This document shows positions 20,221 to 30,440 of a stretch of 64,000 nucleotides of DNA, piece after piece. Position 1 is the stretch's first letter; every line of letters starts with the position of its first letter. A program made the position numbers and the translations under genes. The notes under the pieces were generated by a model, which saw nothing but the letters and a program-made list of their open reading frames with translations, did no database searches and was not told the origin of the DNA. Source of the DNA: Acidobacteriaceae bacterium KBS 146 (lineage in GTDB: Bacteria > Acidobacteriota > Terriglobia > Terriglobales > Acidobacteriaceae); assembly GCA_000688615.1 (NCBI GenBank), contig JHVA01000001.1:3844001-3908000 (forward strand), written 5' to 3'.

Positions 20221-20418
20221 ATGCCAAAGTTGAAGACACACTCAGGCGCGGCTAAGCGCTTCAAGAAGACCGGTACGGGCAAGTTCAAGCGCGGCCAGTC
20301 GAAGATGCGCCACATCCTCACCTCCAAGAAGACCAAGACCAAGCGCAAGCTTGCCAGTATTGTTCTGGTCTCCGTGGCGGATACGCCAAAAGTCGCACGC
20401 ATGCTCCCCTACGCCTGA
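20221..20418 (+). CDS. rpmI: 50S ribosomal protein L35
   Basis: 65 residues starting [20 protein letters not shown], the exact L35 N-terminus, with [14 protein letters not shown] near the middle. Most of the protein is Lys/Arg. It is part of the large subunit and binds 23S rRNA. The ATG at 20221 is the conserved start; open frame upstream is leader. The leader carries repeated AAGACTTTGC words. rplT follows after 179 bp, a longer gap than usual for this pair. Confidence 0.97.
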   Translation: MPKLKTHSGAAKRFKKTGTGKFKRGQSKMRHILTSKKTKTKRKLASIVLVSVADTPKVARMLPYA

Positions 20419-20597
20419 GGCGCAGGAGAACATGTAGTTTTTCAGGTCGAGCCGCTGGAAACAGCAAAGGGCCGGTAAAAGCGTAAAGGCCCCTGGAGTG
20501 AGCGAAGCGAACTCCACCGAGATCTGAAGCAGCAAGCGAGTGAAGAGGCGACCTTGCCTCCAGCCGCATAAACGATGTACGCAAAAGGAGATTCACG

Positions 20598-20978
20598 ATG
20601 CCCCGTGTAAAACGGAGTACGAAACGCAGCGACCGCCGCAAAAAGATCCTCAAGCGCGCGAGCGGTTACTTCCTCACAAAATCCAAGCTCTATCAGGCAG
20701 CCCAGGAAGCCGTCGAGCGCTCCCTGATGTTCGCCTACACCGGACGCAAGCAGAAGAAGCGCCAGTTCCGCTCCCTCTGGATCGTCCGCATCGGCGCCGC
20801 CGCCAAGCTGAACGGTATGAGCTACTCGACCTTCATCGCTGGCCTCAAGGCCGCAGGCAACGGTCTCGATCGTAAGATCCTCGCCGATATCGCAGCGAAC
20901 GACGCAGCTGGCTTTACCGCTCTGGCCGAGCAGGCGAAGTCCGCCCTCGCGGCCGCGAAGTCCGCTAAAGCTGCCTAA
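20598..20978 (+). CDS. rplT: 50S ribosomal protein L20
   Basis: 126 residues, [20 protein letters not shown] at the start (conserved basic extension) and the typical globular C-terminus ([19 protein letters not shown]). L20 is needed early in 50S assembly and in many bacteria represses its own operon by binding the leader mRNA. The GGAG ribosome-binding site is 8 bases upstream of the ATG. The C-terminal Ala/Lys tail is slightly longer than in E. coli. A strong terminator follows. The 179-bp spacer in front contains a GGAGT/ACTCC stem (20494-20514) and may be structured. Confidence 0.97.
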   Translation: MPRVKRSTKRSDRRKKILKRASGYFLTKSKLYQAAQEAVERSLMFAYTGRKQKKRQFRSLWIVRIGAAAKLNGMSYSTFIAGLKAAGNGLDRKILADIAANDAAGFTALAEQAKSALAAAKSAKAA

Positions 20979-20998
20979 GCAAATTCTCTGCTGTCAGG

Positions 20999-21027
20999 GA
21001 GGCGCGGCTACGGCTGCGCCTCTTTTT
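20999..21027 (+). terminator. Rho-independent terminator of rpmI-rplT
   Basis: GAGGCGC (20999-21005) pairs with GCGCCTC (21016-21022) around a GGCTACGGCT loop, followed by TTTTT. Confidence 0.85.
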
Positions 21028-21085
21028 ACCTCCCCCGAAATCCTCCCGTCATATCTGCTGCCCCGGAATCGTCTATCCTGACCCT

Positions 21086-22471
21086 ATGCCGACTGCCTCA
21101 CCAGCCTCAAAACAGCTGAGCCTTCGCAGCAACGGCGACGGGCCCACCGGAAAAGCCTCTTTCGAATCCTGGGGCCGCTACCCCATCTACAGGGCCAACA
21201 TCATCCCCCTGCACTGGCAGACGGACTATCCAGCCCTCATCCAGAATCTGCCCAACGGAATCCTTCCTGTCGGTCTCGGCCGCAGCTACGGCGATGTCTG
21301 CCTGCTCAAGGACGGCAATCTGCTCGCCACGCCCGCGATGAACCGTCTCATCGCCTTCGATCCCGAGACCGGCCTGCTCACCGCTGAGGCGGGAATCTCG
21401 CTGGCGCAGATCCTCGACTTCGCCGTCCCCCGCGGCTTCTTCCTTCCTGTCACTCCGGGAACAAAATACGTCACGCTCGGCGGCGCCATCGCGAATGACA
21501 TTCACGGCAAGAACCACCACATCGCCGGAACCTTCGGGCGCCATGTCACTGAGTTCGAGCTGGTCCGCTCCGACGGAACCGTCCTCCACTGTTCGCCCAC
21601 CGAAAACCAGAGCTTCTACGCGATGACCATCGGAGGCCTCGGCCTCACCGGCCTCATCCGCTGGGCCACGCTTCGCCTCAAACCCATCGTCTCCCGCGCC
21701 ATCGACTACGAAGGAATCCAGTTTCACGGCATCGACGAGTTCCTCGCCCTCACCGAGGCCAGCAAAGAGATCGAGTACACCGTCAGCTGGATCGACTGTA
21801 CCTCGACCGGCAAGAACTTCTGCCGTGGCATCTTCATGCAGGGGGATCACTCCACCAAGCGCGCTCCGCTCCAGCCGTCGCCCGAGCCAAAGCTCGTCTT
21901 CCCCTTCGATGCTCCCGGCTTCGCACTCAATCATCTCAGCGTCGCGGCCTTCAACACGCTCTTCTTCCATAAGCAGATCAAGGAGCGGGTCGCCACCCTC
22001 CAGGACTACGAGCCCTTCTTCTATCCGCTCGACAAGGTGCTGCACTGGAACCGCATGTATGGAAAGAGCGGTCTGCTGCAGTTCCAGTACGTGATCCCGT
22101 GGAACAATGCGCGCGAGGGCACGGTGGCGATCCTCAAGGAGGTCGCAAAGTCCGGCCTCGCGAGCTTCCTCGCCGTCCTCAAGGCCTTTGGAGACGTCCC
22201 CTCGCCCGGCGTCATGAGTTTCCCGAAGCCCGGAATCACGCTCGCGCTCGACTTTCCCATCAAGCCCGATAAGTCATTTCCGCTCTTCGAGCGCCTCGCC
22301 GACATGACGCTGGAGTTCGGCGGCCGCCTCTATCCCGCAAAGGACGCGGCGATGACAGCAGCCCAGTTCCAGGCCTTCTATCCCGAGTGGGATCAGTTGG
22401 CTCGCTTCCGTGATCCTGCGATCACCTCCAGCTTCTGGGAGCGCGTCACCGGAGAGCAGACCAGTCTATGA
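21086..22471 (+). CDS. FAD-linked oxidoreductase, DprE1-like (decaprenylphosphoryl-ribose oxidase family)
   Basis: 461 residues in the vanillyl-alcohol-oxidase (PP-loop) flavoprotein fold. FAD-binding landmarks: LPVGLGRSYGDVCLLKDGN and TPGTKYVTLGGAIANDIHGK with the NHH that follows, both typical of DprE1. The N-terminal FESWGRYPIYRANI also matches. In mycobacteria DprE1 oxidises decaprenylphosphoryl-ribose at C2', and DprE2 then reduces it to the arabinose epimer. The next gene is an SDR of DprE2 type that overlaps by the ATGA at 22468, so the pair is translationally coupled. Substrate in an acidobacterium is unknown; a polyprenyl-phospho-sugar is the natural inference. It has its own start after the rplT terminator. 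Confidence 0.85.
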   Translation: MPTASPASKQLSLRSNGDGPTGKASFESWGRYPIYRANIIPLHWQTDYPALIQNLPNGILPVGLGRSYGDVCLLKDGNLLATPAMNRLIAFDPETGLLTAEAGISLAQILDFAVPRGFFLPVTPGTKYVTLGGAIANDIHGKNHHIAGTFGRHVTEFELVRSDGTVLHCSPTENQSFYAMTIGGLGLTGLIRWATLRLKPIVSRAIDYEGIQFHGIDEFLALTEASKEIEYTVSWIDCTSTGKNFCRGIFMQGDHSTKRAPLQPSPEPKLVFPFDAPGFALNHLSVAAFNTLFFHKQIKERVATLQDYEPFFYPLDKVLHWNRMYGKSGLLQFQYVIPWNNAREGTVAILKEVAKSGLASFLAVLKAFGDVPSPGVMSFPKPGITLALDFPIKPDKSFPLFERLADMTLEFGGRLYPAKDAAMTAAQFQAFYPEWDQLARFRDPAITSSFWERVTGEQTSL

Positions 22472-23253
22472 ATCAAATAGCAACCGCATCCGCTGCATCG
22501 AACCACTCTGGCGCATCACGCAAGATTCTCGTCCTCGGAGCTACCTCCAGCATCGCCGAGGCCACCTGCCGCATCTGGGCCTCGCAGGGAGCCAGTCTCT
22601 TTCTCGTCGCCCGCAACGCCGACAAGCTCGCCGCAGTCGCTGCTGATCTTCGCGCTCGTGGAGCAGGCTTTGTCGACACGGCGGTGGTCGACCTGGACGA
22701 CACAGAGCGGCATCCGGCTTTACTGACCCATGCTGTCAACTCGCTTCAAGGCCTCGATGTCGCTTATCTGGCGCATGGCGTTCTTGGCGACCAGCAGAGC
22801 GCCGAGCAGGACTTCAACACCGCCGCGCACATCCTGCACACCAATCTGATGGCTCCCGTCTCGCTGGTCACATGGCTGGCGAACTATTTTGTTCAGCGTC
22901 ATTCCGGCATCATTGCCGTCTTGTCATCGGTTGCCGGAGACCGAGGCCGCAAATCGAACTACGTCTACGGCTCCTCGAAGGCCGGACTTTCAGCGTTCCT
23001 CGCGGGCCTGCGCAATCGCATCGACCGCGAGGGCGTGACCGTCCTGACCATCAAGCCTGGCCCGACGAAGACCGCCATGACGGCAGGCATGAAGGGCTCT
23101 GAGAAGTTTGCCGACGTGAACGCGGTCGCGAAGTCGATCGTGAAGGCGATCGATAACCGTCAGGACAATCTGTACGTCCCGTTCCAGTGGCAGCCCATCA
23201 TGTTTGTCATCCGCCACATTCCCGAACGTGTCTTCAAGAAGCTGAATCTGTAG
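22468..23253 (+). CDS. SDR-family oxidoreductase, DprE2-like
   Basis: 261 residues, Rossmann fold. After a 20-residue leader comes KILVLGATSSIAEATCRIWA, the DprE2-type nucleotide loop (GATSSIAxA rather than classical GxxxGxG). The catalytic residues are Ser in AVLSSVAGDRGRKSNYVYGS with Tyr-x3-Lys (YGSSK). The C-terminus LYVPFQWQPIMFVIRHIPERVFKK with a hydrophobic amphipathic end suits membrane association with a lipid-linked substrate. It starts within the dprE1-like stop codon. In the characterised pathway this partner reduces the 2'-keto intermediate with NADH. No arabinosyltransferase or polyprenyl-ribose synthase genes are in the window. Confidence 0.83.
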   Translation: MNQIATASAASNHSGASRKILVLGATSSIAEATCRIWASQGASLFLVARNADKLAAVAADLRARGAGFVDTAVVDLDDTERHPALLTHAVNSLQGLDVAYLAHGVLGDQQSAEQDFNTAAHILHTNLMAPVSLVTWLANYFVQRHSGIIAVLSSVAGDRGRKSNYVYGSSKAGLSAFLAGLRNRIDREGVTVLTIKPGPTKTAMTAGMKGSEKFADVNAVAKSIVKAIDNRQDNLYVPFQWQPIMFVIRHIPERVFKKLNL

Positions 23254-23272
23254 CTGTAAGCTGTTGATTCGT

Positions 23273-23363
23273 CGTTCCTGAACTGAGCGAAGGATCTCTG
23301 CATTTTGCCCGCGCAGCCGTATACGTCAGGCAAAATGCAGGGATCCTTCGCGTCAGGATGACG
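23273..23363. repeat. Long inverted repeat (91 bp) between the DprE2-like and cysteine dioxygenase genes
   Basis: Arms 23273-23309 and 23329-23363. The inner 23 bases (GCGAAGGATC, T, CTGCATTTTGCC) pair fully with the right arm apart from one T/G position that is a wobble in RNA; the outer part pairs imperfectly. The loop is 19 bases. The right arm read backwards, CGTCATCCTGACGCGAAGGA, resembles the repeat at 19967 and 7200. It lies between two converging genes and could also end transcription, although it lacks a T-run. Confidence 0.75.
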
Positions 23364-23470
23364 TTCTCAACCAATACACCGCGAAGGAAACTACTTCAGA
23401 TCGCTCTGCTTCGGACTGTTTTCACAAACAAAAGATGGACCTGGAAGAGACTCAGTCGTCTGAGTCTTTG

Positions 23471-24106
23471 TTATTTCTCCAGCCGGTGTCCTTCTTTGCT
23501 GAAGTAGTCCAGCTGGCGGCGATAGCAGCGCTGGTGTTCAAGATCGAAGGCGATGCAGGAGTCGAAGGGTTTCGAGTAAACGTGGAGGCTGATGCAGCCT
23601 GTTGTGCTGGCGTTCTCGATCTGATGGATCGTCTGGAGCTTATCGACGGTCACCATGCCTGTGCCTTCGGCGCAATTGATGGTGCGGATCTTGTCGAGCT
23701 GGATCTCCGTTGCTCCGCCGATGCAGTCGATATTGACGACGTTCTGATTTTCAGGAGCGTTGCAGCGGGTGTGATGGTACTCATGTGTCAGCACCTCGCC
23801 CTGGGAGACGGTCATCCAGCCGAGCTGTCCGTTATGCGTGTGGATGGCAGTCTTCTGGCCGGGCGACCAGCAGATGGTCATCACCTCGAAGAGCTCGTCG
23901 CGATAGATCAGGTTACGGGTGTAGAAGCTGTCGCGCCACCATGTGTAGTCGTGCAGGGCTTCCGGCCGCAGGGTGGTTGCCGCCATGTAGGCTGCGATCT
24001 TGTCTTTTGTGATCAGGCCCCGCTCCAGGTCGCGTAGTCCGGCGATGAAGTCCGCTACGCTGGTCCGAAGCGGGTGGGTACAGGCTGCAATCTCTGGGCT
24101 CGACAT
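23471..24106 (-). CDS. Cysteine dioxygenase family protein
   Basis: 211 residues of the cupin CDO type. Iron ligands are His89 and His91 in KTAIHTHNGQLGWM and His161 in DKLQTIHQIENA. Tyr177 in SLHVYSKPFDSC matches the catalytic Tyr; the Cys that crosslinks to it in mammals is replaced by Gly, as in bacterial CDOs. It adds O2 to a thiol substrate, giving cysteine sulfinate, in the cytoplasm; some bacterial members prefer 3-mercaptopropionate, and this cannot be excluded. The gene stands alone, converging on the DprE2-like gene. Its 5' side faces typA (divergent, spacing about 190 bp). Confidence 0.88.
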   Translation of the reverse strand: MSSPEIAACTHPLRTSVADFIAGLRDLERGLITKDKIAAYMAATTLRPEALHDYTWWRDSFYTRNLIYRDELFEVMTICWSPGQKTAIHTHNGQLGWMTVSQGEVLTHEYHHTRCNAPENQNVVNIDCIGGATEIQLDKIRTINCAEGTGMVTVDKLQTIHQIENASTTGCISLHVYSKPFDSCIAFDLEHQRCYRRQLDYFSKEGHRLEK

Positions 24107-24297
24107 GACGTACTCCTGATTCTTTCTCCATTATCTCGCGGAAAAGGGCCCTATCATGCGGGTTTTTACCCTGCATTCTTCATTCTGCTCCTGTCCCGGC
24201 GCTTCTATCGCGTTATCTGCGGTAAACTTAAACAACGCGTGTATTTTCAATTTTTCCCATCCTTAGGCGCGTACAAAAAGACAGGACATTTAACGCA

Positions 24298-26112
<1,815 letters not shown>

Positions 26113-26188
26113 CTTACCCCCCGCTTTTTGCGCAAAATCTTCGAAAGAAATAGCTTAAGTCCGGACTTCAAGTTTTGACTGAATCATG

Positions 26189-26224
26189 AAAACGGCTCAG
26201 GGGTACATACCCTTGAGCCGTTTT
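26189..26224 (+). terminator. Terminator of typA
   Basis: AAAACGGCTCAGGGGTA (26189) pairs with TACCCTTGAGCCGTTTT (ending 26224) around a 2-base centre, and T-rich sequence (GCTTTCTCTTTT) follows. Confidence 0.85.
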
Positions 26225-26791
26225 GCTTTCTCTTTTAGTTTATGTGGGCGAGCAAACTCATCGGCAAGTGAATGTGATTCTCTTTGTGTAGTTTAGGGGG
26301 TTTAGGGCTTGACAGGATGGGATGTCACAACCCATTTGGTGACGGTTTTGCGATCGCATTGTGGATTTGGGCGAGGGTGTCGAACGCTTGAGAGGGACAC
26401 TCTTGAGGGATCACTTCCGACAAGCCGACATATGAAGATCAACGGCGATCACCAGAGGCAAGTCCGCAGTTTGCTAATGCTTTACGAGCCAGACAATCCC
26501 TGTAACAGCTATTGCCGCTCCAAACAGCCATGCACGTGCAGTGTTTAATCGAGTCAGCCACTTTGAGTTCATTGCGACACCTCTGATAGAAGAATACGCT
26601 TGAACGCGCAAAGGCATCTCTGGGTGCAAGCGCTTACACCTAGAGTTCATCGAAGTACCAAGTCCTCATAAACGCCGTTATCGGCACGAGCCCACGCGCA
26701 CGTTGGAACATTCCGCAGTCGCTAACTCGCTTGCACGCGAAGTGAACGCACCCGCCTCCCGTCTGTCCTCGCGAATCAGGTGCAGAGTGAT
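26225..26791. other. Intergenic region typA - carboxylesterase
   Basis: After the typA terminator this stretch has lower GC and no long credible gene. The one supported item is the short minus-strand reading frame at 26474-26572. The rest shows no repeat, RNA gene or promoter that could be recognised. Confidence 0.5.
26474..26572 (-). CDS. Putative 32-aa single-span membrane peptide
   Basis: ATG at 26572, stop TAG at 26474. The product MNSKWLTRLNTARAWLFGAA continues with a hydrophobic IAVTGIVWLV and ends KH. This is a positively charged N-terminus and one membrane helix (about residues 15-30), the usual layout of small inner-membrane peptides. GAGGTG stands five bases before the ATG. The frame is too short to be convincing by coding statistics, and no family is recognised; the ribosome-binding site and the helix are the only support. 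Confidence 0.45.
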   Translation of the reverse strand: MNSKWLTRLNTARAWLFGAAIAVTGIVWLVKH

Positions 26792-28408
26792 TCATGTTCC
26801 AGGCTGAAGGTAGGGGGCCTTCATGATCAGTTTGCGTTCCTGGCCTCGCGGATCGTTCTCGACGCGCACAGGCGAGTCCCAGAGCAAGGTTGGGCGTTTC
26901 GTAAGGTCATAGCGGGGCCATGAGGGAAGGCCGGCGTGGTTGGGGTCGCCGGTAGCGGCGAAGTGCAGCAGCGTTTCGGCGTAGATGGCGGCAAGGCGCG
27001 TGGCGTCAGGGCTGGTGCCGGTCATCGAGGCCGCAAGCTCAAGGTTGTCGAAGGCGAAGGGAATGTCCATGGTGTGAGGTGCGCCCCACTTTCCGCCGTC
27101 CACAGGTGACTTCCAGGTGAAGTTGTAGACCCAGGTTGGGCCGTTCTGCCGGGCGCGGCGTTCCGATTCGATGACCATGCCGTGCCACGAGCGAAAGGCG
27201 GTTGTGACCGCGAAGAAGACATCGGAGGCCGAGTAGGCCGCATACCACTGACGGTAGTCGGCGATGATGGCGTCGGTGGAGAGGTCGCCGAGGAACTGCC
27301 GATAGTGCTCCAACTGCGTGGGCAGCTGCGTCCACTCGAGGGAGAAGAGCGCGGGGTTCGATGCGCCGATGAGGAGCCGGGTCTCGTCGTGGGTGTTGCC
27401 GAGAATCATGGGGATGTTGGCAGAGATGGGCGGAGCCTCGGGCGAGAAGGGATCGCGGGGAAGAGTCCGGCCATCGTGGACGGGGCCGTAGTAGTGCCCT
27501 GCGCGAAGCGCGCCGACGAGTCTTTCCATCGAGACCTTGCCCGGGTCGCGGATGGTTTCGAGGGTGGACGGTGTGAGTTCAAGCGCCTTGAGAACTGCCT
27601 GCGCGGTGGCGGTCGCGTGTTCCGGAGTGGTGGCGGTGAGCTGCTGGCCGCTCATGGTCATGACGCGGTGGAAGAGGCCGCTTGCCGCAGGCATGGACAT
27701 GAGGGTGGCGCACTTGGCGCCCCCGCCGGACTGGCCGAAGATGAGAACGCGGGAAGGATCGCCGCCGAAGTTGGCGATGTTGTCCCGCACCCATTCGAGC
27801 GCGAGCACAAGGTCCAGCTGGCCTGCGTTGCCGGAGTCTTGGAAGCGGTCGCGAACGGCTGTCGGCGCGAGCTCTGCAAGGTAGAGATAGCCGAAGAGAT
27901 TAAGCCGGTGATTGAGGGTGACGACTACGGCGTCGCCGCGACGGGCGAGACGGACGCCATCATAGACCGGACCGTTCGACGAGCTGGAAGAGTATGCTCC
28001 GCCGTGAATGTAAACCAGAACCGGGCGCTTGCGATGATCGAGCCCTGGCGTCCAGACGTTCAGGTGAAGGCAATCCTCACTGTTGACCGGGTTGGTTTCA
28101 TCCAGTGGAGCAAAGGTGGAGCGTCCCTGCCGGGCGTGGATGGGTTGCGGGGCCTGGGGGCCGAAGCCGAGGCAGTCGCGGATGCCTGGCCAGGGCTGAG
28201 GTCTGACCGGTGGAGCAAAGCGCGTCGTAGCGGTGTCGCCCCCGTAAGGAATTCCCTTGAAGACGAGGACACCGTTATCGGTAAAGCCGCGAACTTTCCC
28301 CGAACTGGTCGTTGTAATCGGGGAGACTGGCTGAGCGTAGATCCCCCGAGAATAGAGGGTTCCCGTGGCGATCAGGGCAGAGGTCTGTAGCAGCTGGCGT
28401 CGGTTCAT
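26792..28408 (-). CDS. Exported type-B carboxylesterase
   Basis: 538 residues with a Tat-like or Sec signal (MNRRQLLQTSALIATGTLYS, cleavage near IYA-QPV). The alpha/beta-hydrolase core has SEDCLHLNVWTPG (conserved Cys-Leu-x-Leu-Asn), VYIHGGAYSSSSSN (oxyanion hole), and the nucleophile Ser in IFGQSGGGAKCATL. The acid is probably in GNTHDETRLL and the His in GAPHTMDIPFAF. It hydrolyses carboxylic esters in the periplasm or outside; the natural substrate is unknown. It is divergent from the CE15 glucuronoyl esterase gene, with 188 bp between, so both may be controlled from one region as a biomass-ester pair. Confidence 0.9.
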   Translation of the reverse strand: MNRRQLLQTSALIATGTLYSRGIYAQPVSPITTTSSGKVRGFTDNGVLVFKGIPYGGDTATTRFAPPVRPQPWPGIRDCLGFGPQAPQPIHARQGRSTFAPLDETNPVNSEDCLHLNVWTPGLDHRKRPVLVYIHGGAYSSSSSNGPVYDGVRLARRGDAVVVTLNHRLNLFGYLYLAELAPTAVRDRFQDSGNAGQLDLVLALEWVRDNIANFGGDPSRVLIFGQSGGGAKCATLMSMPAASGLFHRVMTMSGQQLTATTPEHATATAQAVLKALELTPSTLETIRDPGKVSMERLVGALRAGHYYGPVHDGRTLPRDPFSPEAPPISANIPMILGNTHDETRLLIGASNPALFSLEWTQLPTQLEHYRQFLGDLSTDAIIADYRQWYAAYSASDVFFAVTTAFRSWHGMVIESERRARQNGPTWVYNFTWKSPVDGGKWGAPHTMDIPFAFDNLELAASMTGTSPDATRLAAIYAETLLHFAATGDPNHAGLPSWPRYDLTKRPTLLWDSPVRVENDPRGQERKLIMKAPYLQPGT

Positions 28409-28596
28409 GATTTGTTGGAGAGACGGGAGACGAAGTCTGCCGGTTTCGCGAACCGAAGGAAAAGTTGGAAAAGTGGACGACCAATTTTGACGTTTTGATG
28501 TTCGTCGACCTATTGTTATGGGCGAGCTTTTCCGGCAATGGATTCGGTTTTGAAATCAATCTGCGCTCGTGGGGCGCGTGGAACGGGAGTTTTTTG

Positions 28597-29910
28597 ATGA
28601 GAGTAAGGCAGACAATTCCTCTGGGCATGGTGATGACAGCACTCACTTTGGCGGGCGCGAGTGCGAGCGCGCGGGCGCAGAATCCGCAGGGAGTGGTGGC
28701 CGGAATTCCGGTGAACTATGACGAAGCGAAGGTGGGGACCTACACGCTCCCCGACGCTTTGAAGCTGAACGATGGCAAGACGGTGACTGATGCGAAGACC
28801 TGGTGGAAGAAGCGTCGGCCGGAGATCGTCTCTCTCTTTGAGACGCAGCAGTATGGAGTTGCGCCGGGCCGGCCCAAGGGCGAGAGCTTCGATGTGGTGG
28901 AGAAGGAGACGCCTGCGCTGAAAGGGAAGGCCACGCGGAAGAGGATCGATATTCATCTCTCGACGGAGAAGAATGCTCCAGTGATTCATCTGGTGGAGTA
29001 TCTTCCGGCCGCGGCGAAGAAGCCCGTCCCGATGCTGCTGTGCATCAGCTTCAGCGCACCATCGAACTCGGTCGATGATCCCGACCTGCCTGTCGGCGAG
29101 GTCTGGGACATCAAGACGAAGACAAAGATTCCTGCAAACAAGGCTCGAGCGTTTGGGAAGCTGAATGCGGAAGCTGTGCTCGATGCGGGGATCGGTGTGG
29201 CGACTTTCTACTACGGCGATGTCGATCCAGACTTTGCGGAGGGCTTTTCGAGCGGGATTCGCAAGTACTACCTGAAGGCGGGGCAGACGACGCGCGGACC
29301 GGAGGACTGGGGCTCGATTGCGGCGTGGGCGTGGGGAATGAGCCGTGTGCAGGACTACTTCGAGACGGACAAGAGCGTGGACGCAAAGCGGGTGGCGATC
29401 CATGGCGTCTCGCGCCTGGGCAAGACGGTGATGTGGGCCGGTGCGCACGATCAGCGATTTGCGGCGGTGATTGCGAGCTGCTCGGGCGAAGGCGGCGCGG
29501 CGTTGAGCCATCGCGACTTTGGTGAGACCATCGGTCACCTGACTGCTCCGACGCGCTATCCGTATCAGTTTGCGGAGAACTACGGGAAGTGGGCGGGATT
29601 CCCGGATAAGGCTCCGATGGACGCGAACATGCTGGTGGGGCTGGTGGCTCCAAGGCCGCTGCTGCTGCAGACCGGCACCACGGATTACTGGTCCGATCCC
29701 AAGGGCGAGTTTTTGTCGGCTGTGGCAGCAGCGCCGGTGTACAAGCTGCTGGGCAAAGATGCTTTGGATACTGAGACGTGGCCGGAGGCAAAGCGACCGA
29801 TTCTACATGATCTGAGCTATTACATGCATGACGGCGGTCACGGAATGGTACCAACGGATTGGGATATATATGTGGAGTTCCTGAAGATGCATCTGCATCC
29901 GGAGAAGTAA
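28597..29910 (+). CDS. Secreted glucuronoyl esterase (CE15 family)
   Basis: From the ATG at 28597 (GGGAG 8 bases away) the product is 437 residues with a signal peptide (TALTLAGASASARAQ, cleavage near residue 27). CE15 landmarks: nucleophile Ser in AIHGVSRLGKTVMWAGA, the following SCSGEGGAALSHRDFGE, and catalytic His in MHDGGHGMVPTDWD. The lid-region PYQFAENYGKWAG is also typical. These enzymes cleave the ester between lignin alcohols and the 4-O-methyl-glucuronic acid of xylan. Acidobacterial members are known. The gene is divergent from the type-B carboxylesterase. No xylanase is next to it. Confidence 0.92.
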   Translation: MRVRQTIPLGMVMTALTLAGASASARAQNPQGVVAGIPVNYDEAKVGTYTLPDALKLNDGKTVTDAKTWWKKRRPEIVSLFETQQYGVAPGRPKGESFDVVEKETPALKGKATRKRIDIHLSTEKNAPVIHLVEYLPAAAKKPVPMLLCISFSAPSNSVDDPDLPVGEVWDIKTKTKIPANKARAFGKLNAEAVLDAGIGVATFYYGDVDPDFAEGFSSGIRKYYLKAGQTTRGPEDWGSIAAWAWGMSRVQDYFETDKSVDAKRVAIHGVSRLGKTVMWAGAHDQRFAAVIASCSGEGGAALSHRDFGETIGHLTAPTRYPYQFAENYGKWAGFPDKAPMDANMLVGLVAPRPLLLQTGTTDYWSDPKGEFLSAVAAAPVYKLLGKDALDTETWPEAKRPILHDLSYYMHDGGHGMVPTDWDIYVEFLKMHLHPEK

Positions 29911-30440
29911 GGACTCTGCGGCTGCGCAGGCGAAAAGTTGTAAATATCAAGCCTGACTGCGTCTGAGGAATTGCAGCGTTATTTCGCCCACTCGGAACAG
30001 GCAGGCTGCTTCTGCTTTTCTGATGGAGTCTTCTGAGTGGGCTTTCCGGCTTTGCTCCTTAAGAAAGTGGGGGAAGCTGGATGGTTTGTACACGAAGCCG
30101 TGCACTGCGCTGATAGGATCCTTTGATTGTGCAGTGTGCGATGGAAGAGGATTAGGGTCCCTCTCTGTTGCCGCCACTTGCGTCCGGGCCGTGTCGTTCC
30201 CGTAAAAGGGAAGGTTTTTGATCAGTTGATTTTGGGGACGGACCAATCAGCATCTTCTTGGCGTTAAACCCTGAGCCTTGGGTCCGATCCTGAGAGGTGC
30301 ACATTCACAATCGCCGGCTGATCCGTGGGGACTGGAAGAAGATCCATCTCTTCGCGAGTCGCGAAGATGGGTGGGACCGCTGAGAGTCTACGCAGTGCTT
30401 CCGAGGTCAGACGATAACCCGCAAGGAAAGGAGTAGCAAG
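29911..30440. other. Intergenic region upstream of hsp20 (530 bp)
   Basis: No convincing gene on either strand. A small CACTGC/GCAGTG inverted repeat lies at 30103-30136. A stable stem-loop lies at 30344-30370 in the hsp20 leader. The hsp20 ribosome-binding site AGGAG is at 30429. No sigma-32-like promoter was recognised. Confidence 0.5.
30344..30370 (+). promoter_or_regulatory. Stem-loop in the hsp20 leader
   Basis: CCATC and GATGG enclose TTCGCG/CGCGAA with an AGT loop and a TC bulge. It lies about 70 bases before the hsp20 start and does not cover the Shine-Dalgarno, so an RNA-thermometer role is possible only if further pairing exists. Confidence 0.4.

Noticed and set aside
26309..26548. 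A 79-codon plus-strand frame after typA
   Set aside because: No ribosome-binding site, Cys-rich random-looking composition, and it conflicts with the better supported minus-strand peptide at 26474-26572.
27182..28390. A 402-codon open frame opposite the type-B carboxylesterase
   Set aside because: Antisense mirror of a complete esterase gene; low-complexity Gly/Glu/Val content.
29947..30246. A 99-codon minus-strand frame upstream of hsp20
   Set aside because: It needs a TTG start without a good ribosome-binding site and shows no family or compositional sign of a gene.
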